Assembly (NCBI RefSeq): GCF_041903755.1
Contig: NZ_JBBWVE010000015.1
Span: 84,564-148,563 of the forward strand
Origin: Thiocapsa roseilacustris
Lineage (GTDB): Bacteria > Pseudomonadota > Gammaproteobacteria > Chromatiales > Chromatiaceae
Length of the DNA: 64,000 nucleotides
Reading direction: 5' to 3'
Part shown: positions 39,667 to 48,379 of the stretch, piece after piece
How positions within the stretch are numbered: position 1 is the first letter of the stretch
Layout: every line of letters starts with the position of its first letter
Made by a program: the position numbers and the translations under genes
Notes under the pieces: model-generated
What the model was told of the DNA's origin: nothing
What the model saw: only the letters and a program-made list of their open reading frames with translations
Databases searched by the model: none

Positions 39667-40660
39667 CCTCCAGGCATCGCGCGCCCAGCACCTGCAGGGC
39701 CCATTGTTCCAACTGATCCGGGGAAGCGCTGCGTATCCTCTCTTCGATCTCGGGCGGGACCAGGCCGAACCGTTGCTGGACCAAGAGATGCAGTAGCTTG
39801 GCTTGGCCTTGGCCGATGCCCTGCTTGATGCCCCGCTCGGTGCCCTGCTCGATGCCTTGCTCGATGCCTTGCTCGATGCCTTTCTGTTGCGCCATCCGCT
39901 CGATGCTGCTCAAGTAATGCATGTGCTTTTCCTCGTCGAATTGCTGGACTTCGGACCACAACTGCTGCTCCAGTCCCTCCGGCAGCGTCAGTACCCAGTC
40001 GATGAACCGGAACAACTCAAGAATATCCTGGCGGGCGAAACCGCGTCGGTAGAGGCTGCGGATCAGCCCCAGCTTGGCCTGATAGCGATCGACTGGCGAT
40101 CGGGCGGTCTCCCGGGCACTGAGGTGGGCCAGGGTGACGACGGCAAAGGGATTGGCCGAGGACTCGAGCTCCGTTCGGCGTGTCCGATAGGCGGCCAAGC
40201 TGACCAAGGGAAAGCGCAGACCCATGCGGCAACCCCATCGCGCATAGCCAAACTCACCGTGGTTGCGCCGACTCGGTTCACCCAGCACCGCCAGACTCAC
40301 GACCGGTTTGGCGTAGCGATCATAGAGCCGATAGTTGTAGACAAACATGCGCTGGGCGAAATCCGCTTGGTTGCGCCCCTGGACTTCGACATGCACCAGC
40401 AGCCAGTCCTCTTCTCCCTCAAAACTGGTGACGCGGATCAGCGAGTCGGCCCAGCGGCGACCGAGTTTCGCATCGCGGACCACCTTTTGTAGTTCCTTGT
40501 CGAGCAGGCTGTAGCCGTGCGTCCAGTCGATGCCGGCATGGGCATCGGGGAAGAAGAAGGCCAGAAAGTCGGGGAAGTAGCGTTCCAAGACCGTCTTCCA
40601 CGGGGAGTCATAATCAGCCACGACGGCATGCTGGTGGGTACTCGGAGCCGGGTCGTTCAT
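39638..40660 (-). CDS. Rpn-family recombination-promoting nuclease, duplicate copy A
   Basis: A 340-residue protein of the Rpn/PD-(D/E)xK putative transposase family: MNDPAPSTHQHAVVADYDSP, FPDFLAFFFPDAHAGIDWTH, and the core LLVHVEVQGRNQADFAQRMF with E-x-Q. Rpn proteins nick DNA and stimulate RecA-independent recombination. Near residues 275-300 is a run of four-residue repeats (KGIEQGIEQGIEQGTERGIK) coded by 12-bp units. It is nearly identical to the gene at 41017-42015 but has two more four-residue units. Start MNDPAP at 40660 is shared by both copies. Confidence 0.85.
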   Translation of the reverse strand: MNDPAPSTHQHAVVADYDSPWKTVLERYFPDFLAFFFPDAHAGIDWTHGYSLLDKELQKVVRDAKLGRRWADSLIRVTSFEGEEDWLLVHVEVQGRNQADFAQRMFVYNYRLYDRYAKPVVSLAVLGEPSRRNHGEFGYARWGCRMGLRFPLVSLAAYRTRRTELESSANPFAVVTLAHLSARETARSPVDRYQAKLGLIRSLYRRGFARQDILELFRFIDWVLTLPEGLEQQLWSEVQQFDEEKHMHYLSSIERMAQQKGIEQGIEQGIEQGTERGIKQGIGQGQAKLLHLLVQQRFGLVPPEIEERIRSASPDQLEQWALQVLGARCLEDVFGATGEH

Positions 40661-40760
40661 GACGTGCTCTCTCGCGGAAGACAATGAAACCCGTCGCGAA
40701 GCGACACCCCCCCGGGATAGACGACTTGCAGTCGTCCTCTTCAGCCGTCCCGACGGCCTG
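40661..40760 (-). repeat. Duplicated leader of Rpn copy A
   Basis: About 100 bases before the Rpn start match 42016-42120, including ATAGACGACTTGCAGTCGTC, a compact hairpin (GACGACT-TGC-AGTCGTC), and TCTTCAGCCGTCCCGA. This shows that the tandem duplication includes the leader. The remaining gap 40761-41016 shows no gene. Confidence 0.75.
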
Positions 40761-41016
40761 CGGGGTCGAGTTCGACGCAACCCTCTCGGCAACCGTGCTC
40801 AACGCGCCTCAGCAGGTCGTGCGAGAGAGTTCCGCCGGGCGTTTTTTTCGGAAATGGCTTTGACGATGGGGCGAGGGCAACTGAAGTCGCCTATGCCCCG
40901 AAACGCCCCGACACGCTGGGCGTTGCTTTCTCGGAAAGCACCTTAGGGATGAGACGGGTATGCCGGGGTTCGCAAGCTCACCCCAGCCTACACGTTTCGT
41001 TTTTTTGAATCGTTCC

Positions 41017-42015
41017 TCAGTGTTCTCCCGTCGCACCGAACACATCCTCCAGGCATTGCGCGTCCAGGATCTGCAGCGCCCATTGTTCCAATTGGTCCGG
41101 GCGCGCACTGCTGATCAGCGCTTCGATGTCGGGCGGGATCCGGCCGAAACGTTGCTGGACCAAGACATGAAGCAGCTTGGCTTGGCCCTCGCCGATGCCC
41201 TGCTTGATGCCCTGCTTGATGCCCTGCTCGGTGCCTTTCTGCTGCGCCATCCGCTCGATGCTGCTCAAGTAATGCATGTGCTTCTCCTCGTCGAATTGCT
41301 GGATTTCGGACCACAACTGCTGCTCCAGTCCCTCGGGGAGCGTCAGGACCCAGTCGATGAACCGGAATAACTCAAGAATATCCTGGCGTGCGAAACCGCG
41401 CCGATAGAGGCTGCGGATCAGCCCCAGCTTGGCCCGATAGCGGTCGGCTTCCGATCCGGCGGTCTCCAGGGCGCTCAGGTGCGCCAGGGTGACGACGGCA
41501 AAGGGATTGTCCGAGGACTCAAGCTCCGTTCGGCGTGTCCGATAGGCGGCTAAGCTGACCAAGGGAAACCGCAGACCCATGCGGCAACCCCAACGCGCAT
41601 AGCCAAACTCACCGTAGTCGACCTGACTCGGTTCACCAAGCACCGCCAGACTCACCACCGGCTTGGCGTAACGATCGTAGAGCCGATAATTGTAGACAAA
41701 CATGCGCCGGGCGAAATCTGCTTGGTTCTGGCCTTGGACTTCGACATGCACCAGCAGCCAGTCCTCGTCGCCCTCCCGGCTGGTGACGCGGATCAGCGAA
41801 TCGGCCCAGCGGCGACCGAGCTTGGCATCGCGCACCACCTTTTGAAGCTCCTTGTCGAGCAGGCTGTAACCGTGCGTCCAGTCGATGCCGGCATGAGCGT
41901 CGGGGAAGAAGAAGGCCAGAAAGTCGGGGAAGTAGCGTTCCAAGACCGTCTTCCACGGGGAGTCATAATCAGCCACGACGGCATGCTGGTGGGTACTCGG
42001 GGCCGGGTCGTTCAT
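41017..42015 (-). CDS. Rpn-family recombination-promoting nuclease, duplicate copy B
   Basis: A 332-residue near-identical twin of the 39638-40660 gene, with the same PD-(D/E)xK core (LLVHVEVQGQNQADFARRMF) and a shorter repeat run (KGTEQGIKQGIKQGIGEGQ). The substitutions are scattered and conservative and both frames are intact, so the duplication is fairly recent and both could be expressed. It follows the helicase gene on the same strand; its leader begins at the helicase stop codon. Confidence 0.85.
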   Translation of the reverse strand: MNDPAPSTHQHAVVADYDSPWKTVLERYFPDFLAFFFPDAHAGIDWTHGYSLLDKELQKVVRDAKLGRRWADSLIRVTSREGDEDWLLVHVEVQGQNQADFARRMFVYNYRLYDRYAKPVVSLAVLGEPSQVDYGEFGYARWGCRMGLRFPLVSLAAYRTRRTELESSDNPFAVVTLAHLSALETAGSEADRYRAKLGLIRSLYRRGFARQDILELFRFIDWVLTLPEGLEQQLWSEIQQFDEEKHMHYLSSIERMAQQKGTEQGIKQGIKQGIGEGQAKLLHVLVQQRFGRIPPDIEALISSARPDQLEQWALQILDAQCLEDVFGATGEH

Positions 42016-42120
42016 GACATGCTCTCTCGCAGAAGACCTTGAAGCCCGTCGCGAAGCGGCGACGCCCCTGGGATAGACGACTTGCAGTCGTCCTCTTCAG
42101 CCGTCCCGATGGCCTGCTAG
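42016..42120 (-). repeat. Duplicated leader of Rpn copy B
   Basis: This is the second copy of the leader described at 40661-40760, with the same GACGACT-TGC-AGTCGTC hairpin. Its distal end is the last codons of the helicase gene, so the original junction was helicase-Rpn and the duplicate was made from it. Confidence 0.75.
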
Positions 42121-45047
42121 GCATTGCACATCTCCACGGCGTCAAGTACCGCCTTCAATCTCGCCAATGGCCGCATGTCCTCGTCCGCCTCAATCTCCGG
42201 ATAGTCCGGGTGATTGGCCTTGAGTTGATAGCGGCCGTCCGCCGTCTTAATGACACGACGCAGCAGGTATTGATCCTCGCCGGCGTCTTGACGCTCGATG
42301 GCAACGATTTGTCCGTTGAGCGTACCGGCCTGCGTCGGTGCAATCCGCTCCAACAGAAGGTAGTCGCCATCGTGGATCGGTCGCGATCCGCCGTCCATGG
42401 AGTGACCGACGGCGCGCGCGACGAAATCGCGTTCAGGATCGAGGCGACCGTAACCCTGATCGTCAAAGGCGCAACGCTGCTCTGAGTCGCCGCGACCTCG
42501 CCGAAAATGACCGCAGGCGATGCGAAGGTCCGGATAGTACGGCAGCTCGACGCGTGCCGGTGTCGACGCGGTCGGGCGCGAGAAGGGCAGCACGCGCGCC
42601 GATTCGGTCGATTGCACCTCAGCCCGCTCCGGACCCTCTTCGCCTGCCGTGGTCTTGGTTAGACGCGGCTCGTAGGCCGCAAATCGGTAGTCGACCAGTT
42701 CTCGGACCATGGATTGGAAGGTATCGAGATCCTCGCCGGCCACATCAAAGGTAGGGCTAAAGCGACCTTCGCGGACCTCGAACCAGGCTCGGCTCTGTCC
42801 CGAACGGTTGCCCCCTGTCCAGGCGTTGATTGGGTTGGCTCGCCAGTAACGCAGCCACTGCCCCGCCTTGGCGTCGTCCAAATCCTGCAAATCCGTTCTG
42901 AGATCCGGGATGAAGCGACGTCTCCGCCGGAAGACAGTACGGGCGTGCTCGGCCAGTTCTTCGACCGACAGGGGCTGGCGAAAGCCGTCGTGGTCCAGGA
43001 GTGATTCGAGCAGCACGGCTTTGAAGCTGCGGGTCATCGCCGTGGTCTCGGCCTCGCGGAGGAAATCGGTTTGCCGCTCAAGACAGCGTGACTCCTCCGT
43101 GTCGAGATCGTCCTGATCCTGCAGCAAGGTAAACCACTGACCGTGGAGCCGTCGCAGCTCCGGAATGCACGATCCGCTGCGGTAAAACTCAGCGAGGGTC
43201 GGACGGCGACCGAGAGATTCTCGCAGAGCCTGATAGTCGGATGTCGGTCCCCGTCCTTGAAGACGCGCGAGGAAATCGATGATGGCAAGATCGTAGGTCG
43301 CAAAGCAACCAGGCGGCAGAGGCAGATCGCCGTTACGCGCCTTGCGCGCGAAGTCCGCCAGTGCGGCGTAACCCGACCCAACGTCGAAGAGCGCCTGTGG
43401 TTTGTTGAGAAAGCCTTTGTGATTGCCGATGAAGTCCAGCACGACCAGGTGATCCTTGTCCGGGGCTCGCCGAAGTCCACGTCCCAATTGTTGGAGGAAC
43501 AGGACCTTCGATTCCGTCGGGCGCAGCATCATGACGGTATCGATGGCCGGTAAGTCCACGCCCTCGTTGAAGAGATCCACCGAAAAAATCACCTGAAGAT
43601 CGCCCCGTTCGAGCTGCTCCAGGGCTGCGCTGCGATCAAGCGATGAACCCTGATAGACCGCAGCGGCGCGGATGCCCTCTTTCCGGAAGCGCTCGGCCAT
43701 AAAATCCGCATGACGTCGCGAGACGCAGAACGCCAGGGTCCGGCTTTGGGCCTTCTCCTGCCACTGTGCCAAGGCATGACGGGCACGCCCGAGTGTCGCA
43801 AGCTTGTTCGAAAGCGACTCGGGATCGAAGCGCCCGTTGCGCCAGGGAATCTCCTGATAGTCGACGGTTTCGTCGTAGATGCCGTAATAGCGGAACCGGC
43901 ACAACAGCCCCAAGGTGATTCCGTCGAACAGATTGCGACCGTAGACCAGATTGTCGTCGCACAGACTCAGGATGTCCGACTGATCCGTCCGCTCGGGGGT
44001 CGCGGTCAGGCCAAGCAGGAAACGCGGTTTGAAATGACCGAGCAGACGTCGATAGGTCGGTGCCGCAGCATGATGAAATTCGTCGACGACGACATAATCG
44101 AAGTGATCCGGCGCGAACCGATCAAGATGACGCGACTGCCCGAGCGTCTGTACCGACGCAAACAGGAGGTCCACATCGGCATCTTTGCGTTCGCCGGTAT
44201 AGCGCCCAACCCGGCGGCCGGGTTGAACCAGCTGAAAACTCGACTCGGCTTGGAGCAGGATCTCCTCGCGATGGGCGACGAAAAGGAGTCGCGCGACGGA
44301 TAGGCGCTCGCTGTCGAAGGCGGCCAGGAAGGTCTTGCCGATGCCAGTCGCCATTACTACCAAGCCGCGCAGATAGCCTGCGGCGCGGGTCGCATCGAGT
44401 GCCGCGAGCGCTTCGAGCTGGACCGCGTTCGGCGTCGGCCGCGGGGCCTCCGGCTCGTCCCAATCCGGGAAAACCGGCAGGTGGCGAAGCACAGAGCGAC
44501 GCTCGTCGTAGTCGTCGATCCAGGTATCATCGAGTCGTCGGACCCGAGGATGAGCGATCAACGACTCGAATTCGGCGCAGATCTGATGGAGTGGCCCATC
44601 CCCCGCCGATTCGGAATCGGCGATGCGATCGACCCGATAGTTCCACTCAAGCCCGTCCGTGAGTGCAGTGCGGCTAATGTTGCTGGAGCCGACGAAGGCG
44701 CAGCCCCAGACCTCGCGCCCATCCTGCGTTTGGATGGCGATATAGGCTTTGAGATGAAAGCTCTGGTCGCCGGATTCGAAAACGCGGATATCGGCGCCGC
44801 GCTCGCCAAGCAGCATCAACCGACGCAGGGCTTGCGGCTCGGTGACATCCAGGTAATCACTGGTCAGGATGCGCAAACGTGCGGCGCGGTATTGAAGGGC
44901 GTCGGCGAGCGCATCGAAGAGCAGTGCCAGTCCGCTCGACTTGATAAAGGCGACCGCGAGATCGATTCGATCGGCGCGCCGGATCGCTTCCAGTAGATGA
45001 GGGAGAAAGGGGTCGCGGCGACCGCCGGTCGCGAGATAACCGCTCAT
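42117..45047 (-). CDS. PLD-nuclease / DEAD helicase / DUF3427 / S24-domain fusion
   Basis: A 976-residue fusion. Residues 1-170: phospholipase-D-like nuclease domain (SFHLKAYIAI, FVGSSNISRTAL). About 210-600: superfamily 2 helicase with Walker A VVMATGIGKTF, DEFH box VVVDEFHHAAAPTYRRLL and motif VI QQLGRGLRRAPDKDHLVVLD. About 600-850: DUF3427-type region. About 865-976: an S24 (LexA-like) peptidase fold, ARAVGHSMDGGSRPIHDGDY with Ser883; the expected general-base Lys is Arg (LLRRV, Arg930/931), so self-cleavage is doubtful. It overlaps the upstream methyltransferase by ATGA. Such helicases are found in defence islands; the S24 part may sense damage or act as a regulator. Confidence 0.85.
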   Translation of the reverse strand: MSGYLATGGRRDPFLPHLLEAIRRADRIDLAVAFIKSSGLALLFDALADALQYRAARLRILTSDYLDVTEPQALRRLMLLGERGADIRVFESGDQSFHLKAYIAIQTQDGREVWGCAFVGSSNISRTALTDGLEWNYRVDRIADSESAGDGPLHQICAEFESLIAHPRVRRLDDTWIDDYDERRSVLRHLPVFPDWDEPEAPRPTPNAVQLEALAALDATRAAGYLRGLVVMATGIGKTFLAAFDSERLSVARLLFVAHREEILLQAESSFQLVQPGRRVGRYTGERKDADVDLLFASVQTLGQSRHLDRFAPDHFDYVVVDEFHHAAAPTYRRLLGHFKPRFLLGLTATPERTDQSDILSLCDDNLVYGRNLFDGITLGLLCRFRYYGIYDETVDYQEIPWRNGRFDPESLSNKLATLGRARHALAQWQEKAQSRTLAFCVSRRHADFMAERFRKEGIRAAAVYQGSSLDRSAALEQLERGDLQVIFSVDLFNEGVDLPAIDTVMMLRPTESKVLFLQQLGRGLRRAPDKDHLVVLDFIGNHKGFLNKPQALFDVGSGYAALADFARKARNGDLPLPPGCFATYDLAIIDFLARLQGRGPTSDYQALRESLGRRPTLAEFYRSGSCIPELRRLHGQWFTLLQDQDDLDTEESRCLERQTDFLREAETTAMTRSFKAVLLESLLDHDGFRQPLSVEELAEHARTVFRRRRRFIPDLRTDLQDLDDAKAGQWLRYWRANPINAWTGGNRSGQSRAWFEVREGRFSPTFDVAGEDLDTFQSMVRELVDYRFAAYEPRLTKTTAGEEGPERAEVQSTESARVLPFSRPTASTPARVELPYYPDLRIACGHFRRGRGDSEQRCAFDDQGYGRLDPERDFVARAVGHSMDGGSRPIHDGDYLLLERIAPTQAGTLNGQIVAIERQDAGEDQYLLRRVIKTADGRYQLKANHPDYPEIEADEDMRPLARLKAVLDAVEMCNA

Positions 45048-45643
45048 GCGTCCGCTTCGAGCCGGAGCACGGTATTGAGCCAACGCTCGGACTCGCGACC
45101 GGGACGTCGGTCGGACGTCACCCAGCTCTCGACCTCGACGAACAGGCCGACCTGCTCCAGCAGCTCGGCCAAACCGGCTTCGTCAAGATCGGTGAAATGA
45201 CGCCCATTGCGCATCTGCTCGCCACGCCCGTATTTGAACGAGGCATAGAGGATTCCGCCAGGTTTCAGGGCGCGGCCAAGTCGGTGCATGACATCCGGCA
45301 GCTCGGCGATCGGGACATGCAGGAGGCTGGCACAGGCCCAAATCCCATCGAAAGCTTGGCGCCAAGCGATCTCCTGGAAACGCAACACAACGACGGGTGC
45401 GCCAGAATGCGCCTCAGCGACTGCCGCCATGGCGGGAGACGCATCGAAGGCCGTGACCTGAAAGCCGCGATCCGCGAAGGCGCGCGCGTCTCGGCCCGAA
45501 CCACAGCCTGCGTCCAGAATCCGAGCGTTGGCGTGCAGGCGCGGAAGGAAGCGCGCATAGAGCGGCCCCATGTCGACCGACTGGGTGTCGAGCACGAAAG
45601 TTTCGGCCTGATCCCTGTAGTAGCCGAGGGTTTCGTCGTTCAT
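45044..45643 (-). CDS. Class I SAM-dependent methyltransferase
   Basis: A 199-residue methyltransferase with motif I ARILDAGCGSGRDARAF near residue 40, acidic motif II FQVTAFDASPAMAAVAE and motif IV GIWACASLLHVPIAELP, followed by LKPGGILYASFKYG. It resembles TehB/UbiE-type small-molecule methylases. It overlaps the helicase start by ATGA and is probably one transcription unit with it; small methyltransferases coupled to DUF3427 helicases are a recurring pair. The substrate is unknown, and DNA methylation is unlikely as no target-recognition domain is present. Confidence 0.85.
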   Translation of the reverse strand: MNDETLGYYRDQAETFVLDTQSVDMGPLYARFLPRLHANARILDAGCGSGRDARAFADRGFQVTAFDASPAMAAVAEAHSGAPVVVLRFQEIAWRQAFDGIWACASLLHVPIAELPDVMHRLGRALKPGGILYASFKYGRGEQMRNGRHFTDLDEAGLAELLEQVGLFVEVESWVTSDRRPGRESERWLNTVLRLEADA

Positions 45644-45667
45644 GGTGTCGTCGTTCGTCGTCGCGGA

Positions 45668-46240
45668 TTAGGACTCGAACTTGAGAAGGATATCCTCGAC
45701 CAGGGCGTCAGGCAGCCCAGCTTGTTCAACGGCGAGCGCGAGGCCGAGCATCAACTGCCGAATCAGCGAGTCCGGGATGCCGGTGATGGCGACCCGCAGG
45801 AAGCCGCGTCCGGTCGGTTGGGTCGCGCAAAAACGGGCCGCGAGATCGGCATCGGCGGTCTCGAGCACCGCCATCGACACGCGATGCTGCTCGGCCGCGG
45901 GCTCCGACAAGACGGCGGCGGCGAAGAGGCCGAACACCGATTTGCCGGTGCCGTAGGGTCCGATCAGCGAGAAGGCGCGCGGACGTGCGCCCGGGCACAG
46001 ACCGGCCACCATGCGGTTCAACGCCTGTAAGGCGCGCGAGGTGGGAACATAGGCCCGGATCAGATCCGGCGCGTCGGCATCGCGCGTGAGGTTGATCGAG
46101 CGCGTGTAGGCGGTGCCGATGTGGATAACACGATCCAATGTGGTCACGTCGCGGTCCTTCTGGGTTTGTTGTGTTGCTGGTTGGATGCGGGTGTCTGATT
46201 CCATGACATCTCGGACCGCTTCACTGTCGACCTCGATCAC
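45668..46240 (-). pseudogene. sspC: Truncated P-loop ATPase, candidate SspC remnant
   Basis: A 190-residue frame that starts like a large defence ATPase: LDRVIHIGTAYTRSINLTRD, LIRAYVPTSRALQALNRM and Walker A SLIGPYGTGKSVFGLF at residues 94-101. It then stops at LVEDILLKFES; no Walker B or further domain follows. Large ATPases of this opening pattern accompany DUF4007 (SspB) proteins in Ssp systems, where SspC is the ATPase. Only an Rpn gene separates it from the DUF4007 gene. I read it as the N-terminal stump of SspC, but the family assignment is inference. Confidence 0.5.
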
Positions 46241-46269
46241 CTTCGGAGCCTGTCACGCGCCCTGCGTTC

Positions 46270-47226
46270 TCAATGCGCGCTCGGCAGATCGCGTAGCACT
46301 TGGATCTCTTCCAAGGACAGTTTGCTGATGTCGGCAATGGTTGCGTCGTCGAAATCGGTTTTCCGGATCAGCTCCAGGGCGGTTTCACGGCGGCCTTCTT
46401 CACGCCCTTCTTGACGCCCTTCTTGACGCCCACGTTCGAGAATCTCCGCATTCCATTGCTCGACGCGTTGCTGCAACATGACATGCACCTCGTTGTAGTC
46501 ATCAATGCTCGGAAGTCGGATTCCGGGGCGCTTCTTGCGGATGAAGCTTCGGTAGATCCAGCGCCCAAAGGCGCGCTTGAGGCTGTCCAGCGCGGCACTG
46601 TCCAACAGCTCGACGAGGCGCGCGTAGACGGCGAGCCAGGTCGCCTCGTCGCGTGCCTTTTCCAAGCGGAACAACGCCGCCACCAGATTGCGCACCTCCG
46701 GCGGATAGGCCTCGTCACGCGCGATCGCCCCCTCATCCAACAACAGGTAGGACCATTGTGGTCGGTAGCGTTCCAGTCCACCCGGAACGGGCTCGATCAG
46801 AGAGAACAGCTCGGTCTGCGCCGTCCAGCGGGGCTCGCCGTTGTAGAGCACGATCGGCAGCACCGGCGGCAAGCGCCCGCTCGGGCTCAATGCGGCTTGA
46901 GCGATCAGATCCTGGTAGAGCAGGGTCGCGTAGTTCGCGATCCGCACCGCCATGAAGCGATCCTCGGTACTTTGAAACTCGATCAGAATATAGACGTATA
47001 GCCAACCGTACGACCAGCGGACACGCCAGATGACGTCGTCCTCGCGATCGCGGTAATCATCCGTGACAAAGCTACCCTTGACGGGCTCCAACGTGCCGAG
47101 ATCGATTGACCGCACCCAATCGTCCCGCACGAAGCCGGTCAGCAGATCGCGGACCATCTCGGCATGCGAGAACAGCTGCCGATAGCTGTGGTCGTGATGG
47201 CGCGGCGGGGCCTGCTTGCGCGTCAT
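46270..47226 (-). CDS. Rpn-family recombination-promoting nuclease, third copy
   Basis: A 318-residue protein with the PF04754-type start HDHSYRQLFSHAEMVRDLLT and LYVYILIEFQSTEDRFMAVR holding the E-x-Q core of the PD-(D/E)xK nuclease, then LPPVLPIVLYNGEPRWTAQ. It is only distantly related to the tandem pair at 39638 and 41017. Near the end it has ERGRQEGRQEGREEGRRE, a four-residue repeat run like that of the other copies. It sits between the DUF4007 gene (34 bases upstream) and the ATPase stump, and may have been inserted there. Confidence 0.87.
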   Translation of the reverse strand: MTRKQAPPRHHDHSYRQLFSHAEMVRDLLTGFVRDDWVRSIDLGTLEPVKGSFVTDDYRDREDDVIWRVRWSYGWLYVYILIEFQSTEDRFMAVRIANYATLLYQDLIAQAALSPSGRLPPVLPIVLYNGEPRWTAQTELFSLIEPVPGGLERYRPQWSYLLLDEGAIARDEAYPPEVRNLVAALFRLEKARDEATWLAVYARLVELLDSAALDSLKRAFGRWIYRSFIRKKRPGIRLPSIDDYNEVHVMLQQRVEQWNAEILERGRQEGRQEGREEGRRETALELIRKTDFDDATIADISKLSLEEIQVLRDLPSAH

Positions 47227-47260
47227 GGGAACATTGCACGGTCGACGCTGAAGAGCGCGC

Positions 47261-48163
47261 TCATGCGGCGGCCCGCCCGCGGTAGTGCTGCGAGAGGATG
47301 TCGATCGGGTCGATGACCTCGCCGCGTCGGTAAAGCTGGTGCACGCCGGCGGTGTCGCGCAGCTCGTAGCTGCGAGGGTCCTGCTCAATGACGCGGGCGA
47401 GTCCGGTCATGAGGCCGTCTTCGGTCAGACGGAAGACCGCACCCGGGGCGGCCCAGCCCTCGTCGCTGTAAAGGACGACGCGCATCGGCAGGGCCGGCTG
47501 CTGCGGCTGCGCGGCGAAGCGTTGTGCGAGCGCGAACTGCAGCGCAACCGGCGGCAGTGCCGGGCGTGCACCGCGCAGGCTGCGATAACCGGCGTCGGGG
47601 TCGCTCTCGACAAGCCCGAGCTGCGCGAAGGGCGAGTCGAGATGCTCGTCGGTGCGCCCCGCCTCGGCGGCGTACATGCGCAGCAGCGTGGAGATGTCGG
47701 ATTTCAGGGTGCTCGCCGATCGCGGCGCCTTCAGCTCCTGCTCGGTGAACTCGCCGATGGCGCGCAGGGCATCGGAATCGCGAAACCGCGGCATGGGGAA
47801 GCGGTTGAAGAACCAAAAGAAGCCGGTTGCGGACTCGGCGTTGGAGGCGATCAGCCAGTGGAGGATCCAGAGTGTGGCGTCGTCTTCCAGATAAGGGTCG
47901 CCGCGCGAGCCGAGCAAGGTGGTGCCGAGCCGTGTCGGCGTGCCGCGTCCGCTGTCGAAGGTGACCAAACCGGTGACCTGCAGCCAGTAGTGGATGGCGT
48001 TGACCATGTTGCGCCCAACACCGAGACGGATCATGGCGTCTTCGGGCCGTGTGAAGATCTCGGGATCGTCCGCCAGCGTCTCGAAGCCTTTGGGCAGCCA
48101 GCCGTAGCGCAGCGGAAAGGTCTCGTGGCGCCCGAAGGTAGCCTTGGCGCGGTTGAGCTTCAT
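47261..48163 (-). CDS. sspB: DUF4007-family protein, SspB-like
   Basis: A 300-residue protein that begins with the DUF4007 signature FGRHETFPLRYGWLPKGFET, then MIRLGVGRNMVNAIHYWLQV and FWFFNRFPMPRFRDSDALRA, with a winged-helix-like end. DUF4007 is the domain of SspB, the nicking component of Ssp single-strand phosphorothioation systems, and also occurs beside DndC-like sulfur-transfer proteins. The frame is intact. On this strand it lies downstream of the cysteine desulfurase and upstream of the ATPase stump, but no DndC/SspD-like ATP-pyrophosphatase gene is seen, so modification probably cannot be completed from this locus alone. Confidence 0.78.
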   Translation of the reverse strand: MKLNRAKATFGRHETFPLRYGWLPKGFETLADDPEIFTRPEDAMIRLGVGRNMVNAIHYWLQVTGLVTFDSGRGTPTRLGTTLLGSRGDPYLEDDATLWILHWLIASNAESATGFFWFFNRFPMPRFRDSDALRAIGEFTEQELKAPRSASTLKSDISTLLRMYAAEAGRTDEHLDSPFAQLGLVESDPDAGYRSLRGARPALPPVALQFALAQRFAAQPQQPALPMRVVLYSDEGWAAPGAVFRLTEDGLMTGLARVIEQDPRSYELRDTAGVHQLYRRGEVIDPIDILSQHYRGRAAA

Positions 48164-48379
48164 GGGGCGGAGGGTTTCCCGAGCAGGGTCAACATCAGTG
48201 TTGCAACGCGGTTCCTACGCAGGGTCCGTCCAAGGGGTCTGCGACCTTTGGGACGAAGGTTACAGGAACACGGAGGCGACGCCAAGGCATAGGGGCTCGA
48301 AGAATAAAGCAATCGGCGCCGAGCAGCCTGGACAGGTCATGGAAGCTTTCTGCCATGCTTTGTCTGTTTCCGGGAATGG

